Source of the DNA: Candidatus Poseidoniaceae archaeon
Lineage (GTDB): Archaea; Thermoplasmatota; Poseidoniia; Poseidoniales; Poseidoniaceae
Assembly: GCA_949372875.1 (NCBI GenBank)
Contig: CASIAW010000001.1
Location: 62,001-126,000, forward strand
Direction: 5' to 3'
Length of the DNA stretch: 64,000 nt
The notes under the pieces are model-generated. The model searched no databases. It saw nothing but the letters and a program-made list of their open reading frames with translations, and had not been told where the DNA came from. How positions within the stretch are numbered: the first letter of the stretch is position 1; every line of letters starts with the position of its first letter. This document shows positions 26,951 to 34,226 of the stretch, piece after piece. Position numbers and translations under genes: made by a program.

Positions 26951-27673
26951 TCACTCTTCTTCTGACTCTTCAAGTTCCCATTGTGCGATGATTTCCAAAA
27001 CCATTGGGTCATCAGACTCAATCCTGTAGAGGTATTCACCTGGCATTTCATCAACCAAGAAAACGGTCTTACCTGCTCGATAGATGATGTGCCCATCAGC
27101 AATTGCCCGGACAGTGTCAACTTCGAGAATTGCTGGACGGTTGATTTGAGAGGAGCCTTTGTATCCTGCCTCCATAGCATTGGAAATACTTCGGGAAAGG
27201 TGAATGTGCTTTCGGTCTCCGGTCGTGATTCCTAATTCCATGATTGTCTCAACCTGGCCTTCTTCACATGGCCAATAGAGTGCCTCTGGGATTTGGTCTG
27301 TAGGTAGGTCAAGTTCCAGTTCAATAGAGTGCCCATATGTGGCACGAATCATTTCACCCTCAACCTGGTATCTTCCTTTGTCATCAGAATTAGCGATTGC
27401 AGAAAAATGCCAGCCTCGTAGCCAGTGATAGTTTCGACGTTGCTTACCAATTGCTTCTGAAAGTTCTCGACTGTTAACCCAGCCGTTGATATCCATCTCG
27501 ACATTGAATTTTTCAGGAGCGTGTCGCAAAACGAGTGCGAGCATTCGACCAAGCGAATTTGCTTCACGGTCACTCATGATGAATTTGCCTTCTTCGTTGC
27601 AGATATGGCAATTTGGGCCAGTGAAGAATCCGTTGTTTATTTTGCAAGAACGTTCTCGACATTGTCGTAGCAT
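26951..27673 (-). CDS. kptA: tRNA 2'-phosphotransferase Tpt1/KptA
   Basis: Removes an internal RNA 2'-phosphate with NAD+. The N-terminus has a Cys-rich zinc site (CRERSC then CHIC), a feature of archaeal KptA. Then come MLALVLRHAPEKFNV with the first Arg-His pair, IRATYGHSIEL, HIHLSRSISNAMEAGYK and IIYRAGKTVFLVDEMPGEYL. The 240-residue length suits an archaeal member with zinc finger. The ATG at 27673 keeps all four cysteines. In archaea the natural substrate is uncertain, since splicing there leaves no 2'-phosphate. Confidence 0.9.
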   Translation of the reverse strand: MLRQCRERSCKINNGFFTGPNCHICNEEGKFIMSDREANSLGRMLALVLRHAPEKFNVEMDINGWVNSRELSEAIGKQRRNYHWLRGWHFSAIANSDDKGRYQVEGEMIRATYGHSIELELDLPTDQIPEALYWPCEEGQVETIMELGITTGDRKHIHLSRSISNAMEAGYKGSSQINRPAILEVDTVRAIADGHIIYRAGKTVFLVDEMPGEYLYRIESDDPMVLEIIAQWELEESEEE

Positions 27674-27769
27674 ATTTTGAGGGGAGCGGGGCGTGTTCTT
27701 AGACTCTACGGGTGCTTGCAACGGTTTTGATGCCCAAATTGACCGACTTACTCAAGTGCTGGTCCCTCT

Positions 27770-27784
27770 TGGGGGTGTCATGGT
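27770..27784 (+). promoter_or_regulatory. Start-site leader TGGGGGTGTCATGGT of thiolase gene
   Basis: The 15 bases spanning the thiolase start codon are identical to those spanning the mqnD start (49244-49258). In both, GGTCCC lies shortly upstream and can pair with the G run, forming a small hairpin over the ribosome-binding region. A regulatory role is inference. Confidence 0.3.
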
Positions 27785-28955
27785 CGATGTTGCCGTTATT
27801 GGTGCTGGTCAAACAAAGTATGGTAACCACCAACTTGGACTGAAAGGAATGTGGGCCGAAGCCGCAGAAAATGCATTTTCCAGTGTAGACAAAGATTTCG
27901 ATCCACGCCAAGTCGATGAAGCATTCATTGGAAGCGTGGCTTTTGGTGGTGCACAACTTGGTAATACTGCTGCCCTACTCACCGAACATTCAGGCCTGGA
28001 TGGTATTCCAGTCCGCCGTGTGGAAAATGCGTGTGCTTCCTCTGGATTTGCTCTTCGAGATGCATGGATGGCCATCAAGAGCGGCCAAGCAGATATTGTC
28101 GTAGCGGGTGGGATTGAGAAAATGAATGACCTCTCTGCTGAACGTAAGCGCTTTTGGCTCGGCGTATCTGGTGACACTGAATGGGAGCGACTTGCCGGAT
28201 TGACTTTCCCGGGCACCTATGCATTGATGGCTCGACGTCATTTCCACGAACACGCATCATCACATGACGACCTTGTTCACATTAGCGTCAAAAACCACAT
28301 GCATGGATTTGAGAATGAACAGGCGCACATCCGCAAGCAAGTCTCTTTTGAGAAGGCAGAGAGTGGATTTATGGTTGCAGATCCTCTCACCCTGTATGAT
28401 TGCTGTCCAACATCCGATGGAGCGTCATGCGTCATTCTCGCCGCAGATCACGTCGTTCAACAATTTACTGACGATCCTGTTTGGGTTCGTTCTTCTGGAG
28501 CTGCATCAGATAGGCTAGCTCTTCATGACCGACCTTCAATTACGCAATTACTTGCAACTCAAAAAGCATCGCAGTTGGCTTACTCTGCAGCCGGAATCAC
28601 CTCCAACGATGTTGATTTTGCCGAAGTTCACGACTGCTTTACTATTGCCGAATTAATGGCAACAGAGGATTTAGGCTTTGCAGCACATGGCCAAGGTGGC
28701 GTTTTTGCTCGTGAAGGTCGAGGTCGACGAAATGAAGGTTCTGTTTGTATAAATCCAAGTGGTGGTCTCAAATCAAAAGGGCATCCTCTCGGTGCAACAG
28801 GTACTGGTCAGGCAGTTGAAGTTTTCAAGCAATTACGAGGTTCAGTTGAATCTTCTCGACAAGTTCGGGATGCAGAGATTGGGTTAACACACAATGTAGG
28901 CGGTTCTGGTGCCACATGCGCAGTTCATATCTTTGGGAGAGATCGCAATGATTGA
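27780..28955 (+). CDS. Archaeal thiolase (acetyl-CoA acetyltransferase type)
   Basis: A 391-residue thiolase-fold enzyme. VENACASSGFALRDAW carries the nucleophilic cysteine, AEVHDCFTIAELMA the first histidine region, and GGLKSKGHPLGATGTGQ the second. It belongs to the archaeal SCP2-type thiolases that sit beside an OB-fold (DUF35) protein and pass acetoacetyl-CoA to HMG-CoA synthase. The ATG at 27780 opens VDVAVIGAGQTKYG, the usual start. The next gene overlaps by 8 bases and encodes the OB-fold partner. HMG-CoA synthase is not seen here. Confidence 0.88.
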   Translation: MVDVAVIGAGQTKYGNHQLGLKGMWAEAAENAFSSVDKDFDPRQVDEAFIGSVAFGGAQLGNTAALLTEHSGLDGIPVRRVENACASSGFALRDAWMAIKSGQADIVVAGGIEKMNDLSAERKRFWLGVSGDTEWERLAGLTFPGTYALMARRHFHEHASSHDDLVHISVKNHMHGFENEQAHIRKQVSFEKAESGFMVADPLTLYDCCPTSDGASCVILAADHVVQQFTDDPVWVRSSGAASDRLALHDRPSITQLLATQKASQLAYSAAGITSNDVDFAEVHDCFTIAELMATEDLGFAAHGQGGVFAREGRGRRNEGSVCINPSGGLKSKGHPLGATGTGQAVEVFKQLRGSVESSRQVRDAEIGLTHNVGGSGATCAVHIFGRDRND

Positions 28956-29796
28956 ACAGCACCCTTGGAAAGGCTATTTGGTGGTATTGAATCAAGATTC
29001 ACTTTTGATTCAGTCTCCATATATGTATGAGGAAACAATCGTCTATGGTCCCGATAGCGATTCTACAACGATGGCTATTGCTGGACTACAATTTATGAAA
29101 CAAAGAGGACATGAAATCGATTTTGTTCACCTCCCTGATACAATCGATGCTGCTACAGTCTATCTGGCAACCAGTGTTGATTCTATGTCACGCAATGATG
29201 AACTTGATTTTGATGCAGTTAAGTGGGATTTTTTGGATGGTGACGAAGCCACACTCGTTTTGTCAAAGACTGGCTTAGATTCCTATGATTTTGATACTCC
29301 AATCGGTTCTGAAATAATCGATAGTCAATTCCACATGGACATACAAGAGGCTTGGATTCGTGAACGTGCTGAAAGTAATGTGTCCCAGGGAGCATACGTC
29401 TCAAAGTCAATGTATCTTGAAGGTGCCCTAGCACGGTTATCGTTGGCATCTCAAAAAAGTGATGAAAAACTTATTTGGCCACCGCGCCAACTTGATTCAT
29501 CCGGTCAACGTATCCCTTCTGGAACCCATTCGCTTACAGGCGAGGCTACTGTAGAGTCGTGGACAAAACTCAGTGCCGCTGGTGCACCTTCGGAATTCTC
29601 ACTCAGGGCACCAATTCTTGGAGGTATCCAAACAGTTTTAGTTCGCTTTGAACAAGGTCCACGTGGTGTTTTCCTCGTCTGTGATGATGTTGATTATGCA
29701 CCCCACATCGGCGATAAGGTTCATTTCACTGTTCGTAGAATCTACGCTCAAGAGGGTATCATACGGTATGGGTTGAAAGCACTCCCTCTCCCATGA
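28948..29796 (+). CDS. DUF35/OB-fold thiolase partner with long N-terminal extension
   Basis: A 282-residue protein. The C-terminal 110 residues match DUF35 acyl-CoA-associated OB-fold proteins: WPPRQLDSSGQRIPSGTHSL, GEATVESWTKLS, and HIGDKVHFTVRRIY with the final strand. The rubredoxin-like CxxC knuckle usual before the OB fold is missing. The first 170 residues (for example TIVYGPDSDSTTMAIAGLQF) are not recognised. In methanogens the OB-fold protein bridges thiolase and HMG-CoA synthase and shares a CoA tunnel, and the overlap with the thiolase gene supports the same here. The start is the ATG at 28948. Confidence 0.75.
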   Translation: MIEQHPWKGYLVVLNQDSLLIQSPYMYEETIVYGPDSDSTTMAIAGLQFMKQRGHEIDFVHLPDTIDAATVYLATSVDSMSRNDELDFDAVKWDFLDGDEATLVLSKTGLDSYDFDTPIGSEIIDSQFHMDIQEAWIRERAESNVSQGAYVSKSMYLEGALARLSLASQKSDEKLIWPPRQLDSSGQRIPSGTHSLTGEATVESWTKLSAAGAPSEFSLRAPILGGIQTVLVRFEQGPRGVFLVCDDVDYAPHIGDKVHFTVRRIYAQEGIIRYGLKALPLP

Positions 29797-29862
29797 ATTT
29801 ACAGTCGCAGTTCATTTCGATTCTCCAAAGCCTTGATAGAAAGGCAATGATGTGGCGTAAAT

Positions 29863-30879
29863 ATGGCAGGCTTTGGCAATATGCGAAAGGGTCGACGCGA
29901 GGCCGTTGATAACCTTGGGTTCAATGAAGGCGGAGATTGCCCACGTTGTGGCGGAGAAGCACAGCCATCAACCATGAATGGATATCTTCACTGTGTGTCA
30001 TGTCAACATGAGTGGAAAGATCCTGACTATGTAGAGGATACTCAATCGATAGACATCCCTTCTTACCATCAAGACACAGAGAAAATTGAAGAATTCAAAC
30101 GTGAAATCCAATCTGGAAGTCTTGCAGGCGTTCTTGGTGTCGAAAATAATCTCTCCAAAAAACAAGAAGAGTCACTTTCACGGCTCGAAGACAAATGGAT
30201 GACTGGTATGCAAGGACATTTTAACACGGCAAAGGAGGAGAGAAAACCTCTCATGATTAATTTTGACGATGAAGACAATATCGTGTCAACAGAAGTGGCA
30301 GCTCTCACTGTTGTTGCCAACGGTTTTGACGGTGGGGAAGAAATCCGTTTAGAATACCCCGGCAAAGGTACGGAATTCTACTGCTTCAATGTCAATGATC
30401 CGAATGGATGGAGAAAGGGCCGCTCCGCTGAAGATACTGCCCGATCTATTTGCACAACTATCAACAATAATTCATCACTCGTATTTGCATCAATTGAAGG
30501 TCCACGCATCTCCTTTGAACTACGTCATGAAGACCTCAAGCCAGAATCTCTTGTCCTCTTCGTCGATGACCCTGGAGGCACAGATATTGTTGCTGAAAAG
30601 AATGGAATTGTTCTTGACGCTCGCAATCTTCAAGATTTTGAAGATTACAGAAATATCGTGGAACTCGTTTTGGAAGATGGTATCATCTCACCAAGCGAAG
30701 ACCAACTGCTCTGGTCTATGCGACAACAACTCGGAATTGATGATGTTTACCATGTTCAAATGGTCCTCGAAATGTATGGTGAGGAGACGCTCAAGGAATG
30801 CACATCATGTGGGAAAATGGCACAACTTTATCCAGAGTATGCTGCTTGGTATTGTCAAGCCTGTGAAGAATGGTGTTGA
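29863..30879 (+). CDS. Protein with N- and C-terminal zinc ribbons, unknown
   Basis: A 338-residue protein with zinc ribbons at both ends: CPRCGGEAQPSTMNGYLHC with a following CQHEW near residue 26, and CTSCGKMAQLYPEYAAWYC with a final CEEWC at the extreme C-terminus. The middle holds a helical region (SKKQEESLSRLEDKW), a beta-rich domain (IRLEYPGKGTEFYCFNVND) and an acidic helical segment (VELVLEDGIISPSEDQLLW) like small calcium-independent EF-hand/TerB folds. No family assigned. It lies 158 bases before the actin-like gene on the same strand. Confidence 0.65.
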   Translation: MAGFGNMRKGRREAVDNLGFNEGGDCPRCGGEAQPSTMNGYLHCVSCQHEWKDPDYVEDTQSIDIPSYHQDTEKIEEFKREIQSGSLAGVLGVENNLSKKQEESLSRLEDKWMTGMQGHFNTAKEERKPLMINFDDEDNIVSTEVAALTVVANGFDGGEEIRLEYPGKGTEFYCFNVNDPNGWRKGRSAEDTARSICTTINNNSSLVFASIEGPRISFELRHEDLKPESLVLFVDDPGGTDIVAEKNGIVLDARNLQDFEDYRNIVELVLEDGIISPSEDQLLWSMRQQLGIDDVYHVQMVLEMYGEETLKECTSCGKMAQLYPEYAAWYCQACEEWC

Positions 30880-31037
30880 CACATTCTCCGCTTCTTACGG
30901 AGACTTGAGGCTCCTTTCTATAGAATCTTCCCGAGTCCCACCAGTGGTTATTCGAGCCCTTCACCGACAGTTAACCCCTCTCACAAGGGAGGTATTCTTC
31001 ATAAGGTAGTTCGCAATGGCAAGGATAGGCGAGTGCT

Positions 31038-32063
31038 ATGGCAGAAGACATATTGTATATTGGAATTGATTTAGGAACCTTCCGTTCCGTAATGGTATCT
31101 TCGGATAGCCATGAAGAAGAAGAACTCACCGTTATTGGAACTCCAAAGGACCCAATCGCACGTAACTTCCTCAAGCGAGATGTATTGTTTGGGGAAGAAG
31201 CTCTCAAAAACCGACTTGCTCTGAACCTTTTCCGTCCATTGGAACTCGGTGTCATTAAGGATACACAAGAAGACCGTGAATTCATTGCTCACTTCATCAC
31301 TCACCTCATTGGGCTTTCTGACCCCGAAGATTACGACCGTGTGGTCGCTGTCATTGGTGCCCCGGCAGAAGCAAGTTATGTCGATAAGACCTCTATCTTC
31401 GATGCTGCTGCTGGCTCTGTGAATGCTGCAATGATTATTTCTGAACCGTTTGCTGTTGCTTATGCTCTCGATATGATTGAACACACTCTCGTTATCGATA
31501 TTGGAGCAGGTACTGCTGATCTTTGCCGCGTCTATGGAACAATTCCTGGACCAGGCGACCAAATGCACACAGGACATGCTGGAGACTTCATTGACCGAGA
31601 AATCATCAAGCAAGTACAATCAAAATATAGCGGTGCACAAATTACCAAAGACATGGCACGACGCTGGAAGGAACAGTACTCATTTGTTGGGTCTGCATCA
31701 CCTGATGAACCGGTCATGGTCGACTTCTCAATCGAAGGAAAAGCAATGAATCTTGACATCACTGATTGCATTCAACGTGCCTGTGAAGCGATTGTTGAAC
31801 CAATCGTTGAGAATGTCAAACTATTGATTGCAGGTTCAAACCCAGAATACCACGACGAATTCCGTCGAAACATGGTTCTCGCAGGTGGCGGCTCTGGCAT
31901 CAAAGGACTCGGTGCAATGATTGAGCGCAAACTCTCCGATATGGGCGATGTTAATGTTCACGTAGTTGACGATCCAGTGCGCCTCGGTGCTATGGGAGGT
32001 CTTCGACTTGCTATGGAAGTCCCTGAAGAGATGTGGAAGAACCTCACTCTCGCAAGTCGCTGA
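31038..32063 (+). CDS. Actin-like ATPase (MamK/MreB-like)
   Basis: A 341-residue actin/Hsp70-superfamily ATPase. Phosphate 1 is YIGIDLGTFRSVMVSS, phosphate 2 is TLVIDIGAGTADLCRVYG, and the adenosine motif is LAGGGSGIKGLGAMIE. EPFAVAYALDMIE and GHAGDFIDREI between them are closest in style to MamK/MreB filaments and not to DnaK, whose substrate domain is absent. It may form a cytoskeletal filament for shape, positioning or segregation. The start is the ATG at 31038. It is followed by an AT-rich spacer. Confidence 0.82.
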   Translation: MAEDILYIGIDLGTFRSVMVSSDSHEEEELTVIGTPKDPIARNFLKRDVLFGEEALKNRLALNLFRPLELGVIKDTQEDREFIAHFITHLIGLSDPEDYDRVVAVIGAPAEASYVDKTSIFDAAAGSVNAAMIISEPFAVAYALDMIEHTLVIDIGAGTADLCRVYGTIPGPGDQMHTGHAGDFIDREIIKQVQSKYSGAQITKDMARRWKEQYSFVGSASPDEPVMVDFSIEGKAMNLDITDCIQRACEAIVEPIVENVKLLIAGSNPEYHDEFRRNMVLAGGGSGIKGLGAMIERKLSDMGDVNVHVVDDPVRLGAMGGLRLAMEVPEEMWKNLTLASR

Positions 32064-32089
32064 TTTTTAATCGATTGACTACTTTGAAC

Positions 32090-32105
32090 ACAACGCTAGC
32101 GTTGT
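32090..32105. repeat. 16-base perfect palindrome
   Basis: ACAACGCTAGCGTTGT lies 27 bases after the actin-like gene stop. It can form a hairpin in RNA (possible terminator) or a symmetric protein-binding site in DNA. No T run follows directly. Confidence 0.5.
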
Positions 32106-32652
32106 ATACGACCCACTGCAAGCCCTTGTGTATGGCAAAATATCAAGGTCTTATTGAGAACCCTTGTGAATATATCTATTCATTATTCACTGTATGTTTA
32201 CGACCTACTAAATGTCAAATTTTGAAACGCAATCCTGAACTTCATGCAGGAGTAAGGAAATGCTCAAAAATTGTATACCAATTGAGCAAGTCGTTCGATT
32301 GTCTGCCCAACATCGAATTTGAATTTTGTCTACATATCAAATGAAGGATATAATCCAATTATTGGTAGAGATGAAGAGGGCTTCAAAATACGATTCTTAA
32401 TTAATGGGTGTTCAGTGCAGTACTAGGGTACCCTTACGCTCGGTTATGGTCGTGTGGGGTCCCCATGCGATTAGTAGTAGAATCAGTAGAGATGATTACA
32501 GATACATCATAGAGGGCTACTATTGCCAGAAAGCAACGTGCGGGTATGCTGGGATAAGCTTCATCGGCATCGCTCATATTATGGCCGGTGTCCGTTATTG
32601 CAAGCATAGTGTGGGGTTTTGAACGAATCGAAAAGGATTCTCGTATGGTGTT
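32106..32652. other. AT-rich spacer with a GC-richer core, no gene recognised
   Basis: Positions 32106-32400 are markedly AT-rich. Positions 32404-32623 are by my count about 48 percent GC and contain the local palindromes GGGTACCC (32426-32433) and TGGGGTCCCCA (32455-32465). A 72-codon frame spans it, but codon use (AGG, ATA, many TGC) and lack of hydrophobic or domain pattern argue against a protein. A structured RNA is conceivable. I could not match it to tRNA, 5S, SRP RNA or RNase P RNA. TTGAGAACCCTTG at 32154 resembles the upstream element of other genes. Confidence 0.35.
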
Positions 32653-32718
32653 ATGATTTGGGTTTCAGTCGTTCTTTTGTGGACTGCACTGATTCTTGCA
32701 CTCATGACACTCTGGTAA
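32653..32718 (+). CDS. Possible 21-residue membrane peptide
   Basis: ATG at 32653 to TAA at 32718 encodes 21 residues that are nearly all hydrophobic (starts MIWVSVVLLW, ends LALMTLW), with Trp at both ends. This is just long enough for one membrane helix. A perfect hairpin follows at once. It could be a chance frame; the hydrophobicity and the hairpin make it worth listing. Confidence 0.3.
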   Translation: MIWVSVVLLWTALILALMTLW

Positions 32719-32737
32719 TTCCGTCCATATACGGAAT
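32718..32737 (+). terminator. Hairpin ATTCCGT-CCATAT-ACGGAAT
   Basis: A perfect 7-base inverted repeat with a 6-base loop starts in the stop codon of the small frame. It may be a terminator or processing hairpin. No T run follows. Confidence 0.4.
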
Positions 32738-32886
32738 AAGTTGCTTTGCTACTCAAGACCTCTCGTTCAAAATCTGAGTATCAATCAATGGTTCATCAAT
32801 GACCCAACTTCCTTCTTCAATTTTTCATCTTTCTTTTCGGGGTGTTGAACATACTTATTTGAATGAACTCAAAATATTAGAAGTTC

Positions 32887-33810
32887 GTGAATGCTCTGTT
32901 CAACCGGTTGCTAGGGCAAAGTGTCAACGAAAAATTACGTGTTGCTTGTATTCGGGCATCCATATTTGGTTTTCTTGGGCACTTACTACTCTGCTTTACG
33001 TATCAGTTCGAATTGATTGATTTGTCTGTGAAAACCAGTGGATTATTCGATTCATATCTCGACTCATTGTACACTCCCTTTTCTATATTCTTGGCCTATG
33101 AAGTCTACGAATTGATACGTACAATCCCCAAATCGTTTACCAATTCAATTGGTAAACAATTTGAAATCATTACTTTACTTGTCGTTCGGGATATTCTCAA
33201 GAGATTGTCCGACATTGATGCATCAGTCTCTTTTTCCATTGATGGCAGTATCTCGACCTTGGCGATGGAATGTATTGCTTTCGTCGTCCTTTTTTGGACA
33301 GCACTGTTCTTTAACAATGTTCAAAGAGAATCAGGCATGAATGCGAGTGATAATGAAGATCTCGCCAACTTCATTTCACAAAAGAAGCAGCTTGCGATTT
33401 TACTTTTATTCGTGTATGTCGTGATTGCATGTTACTCACTATCGACTTGGTCGTATGCTCTGTTCCAAGGGGACGGGAGTACAAATCGAATGATTTTCTT
33501 TTTGGATTTCTTCACAGTACTCATCATGGCAGATATCCTCATACTACTGCTCTCTTACCAGTATATTACTGATTTTCCATACTTGGCAAGAAATACTGGT
33601 TTTGTCTTGTCCACTGTAATTCTGCGCGTAGCGATTGCAAGCCCAGGTATCTCTGGAGCCATCCTCTTTACGCTCGCTGGATGCTTAGGTTCGTCAGTTT
33701 TGTTATCGGGAATGATGTTCAACAAAAATGAGATGAGTCGTTCTTCAGAATCAGAACGTAAATTCAATTCTGAATTAGGGCTTGAGGAAATAGAACTTGT
33801 TGAGAATTAA
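32887..33810 (+). CDS. Polytopic membrane protein, unknown
   Basis: A 307-residue protein with about six to seven membrane helices (ASIFGFLGHLLLCFTYQF, MECIAFVVLFWTALFF, LAILLLFVYVVIACYSL, FLDFFTVLIMADILILLLSY, SGAILFTLAGCLGSSVLL). The GTG at 32887 is the only good start after an in-frame TAG at 32878. The gene is AT-rich compared with neighbours and has no recognised family. It sits on the far side of the AT-rich spacer. Confidence 0.6.
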   Translation: MNALFNRLLGQSVNEKLRVACIRASIFGFLGHLLLCFTYQFELIDLSVKTSGLFDSYLDSLYTPFSIFLAYEVYELIRTIPKSFTNSIGKQFEIITLLVVRDILKRLSDIDASVSFSIDGSISTLAMECIAFVVLFWTALFFNNVQRESGMNASDNEDLANFISQKKQLAILLLFVYVVIACYSLSTWSYALFQGDGSTNRMIFFLDFFTVLIMADILILLLSYQYITDFPYLARNTGFVLSTVILRVAIASPGISGAILFTLAGCLGSSVLLSGMMFNKNEMSRSSESERKFNSELGLEEIELVEN

Positions 33811-33845
33811 GCAGAGGGGACCCTTACTCACAGAGGCCATCGACT

Positions 33846-34160
33846 TTAACCAAATGCTGAGCCACCAAGGCTACTGATGATGCTAATGAAGCCCAAAAAG
33901 GCCTTTGCAATAAACCATGCGACGATTAAGGCGCCAATGATTACAAGGATTAAGGCGACGCTTCCAACTGGGAATATCCATTGCAACCATGATGAATTTA
34001 CTTCTTTGTTGTTCGCGCTAATTCGAACTTGCTTATGTTTATCTGGATTTAATTTAACCACAAGTTCCTCAATGGGAACCCATGACTTTCCATCCGGACT
34101 TAGTTCTAAACCCATCTCCTTCGCTTGTGCTAAAGTTTTCTTTACAGAAGATTTAGACAT
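33846..34160 (-). CDS. Small membrane protein with one or two C-terminal helices
   Basis: A 104-residue protein. The N-terminal half is soluble and charged (KKTLAQAKEMGLELSPDGKS, then WVPIEELVVKLNP), the C-terminal half hydrophobic (FPVGSVALILVIIGALIVAW, then AKAFLGFISIISSLGG). Function unknown. A TATA-like TTTAAGTA 28-35 bases before the ATG implies an almost leaderless message. Confidence 0.6.
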   Translation of the reverse strand: MSKSSVKKTLAQAKEMGLELSPDGKSWVPIEELVVKLNPDKHKQVRISANNKEVNSSWLQWIFPVGSVALILVIIGALIVAWFIAKAFLGFISIISSLGGSAFG

Positions 34161-34187
34161 AGGCTCATTGAGAACTCAAGAAGAGTT

Positions 34188-34195
34188 TACTTAAA
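34188..34195 (-). promoter_or_regulatory. TATA box for the small membrane protein gene
   Basis: On the minus strand TTTAAGTA lies 28-35 bases before the ATG at 34160, in the 66-base gap after proS. The usual archaeal spacing puts the transcript start within a few bases of the start codon. Confidence 0.45.
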
Positions 34196-34226
34196 TTTTG
34201 GCCCAACACTTTCGATGAAACAGAAA

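Noticed and set aside
31071-31619. Open frame on the minus strand (182 codons)
   Set aside because: Antisense to the actin-like gene; no domain or ribosome-binding site.
32404-32623. Possible RNase P RNA, SRP RNA or 5S rRNA
   Set aside because: AGATGATTAC followed by ACAGAT...GGGCTAC recalls RNase P conserved regions, but the other universal regions are missing; SRP helix 8 and 5S motifs are also absent.
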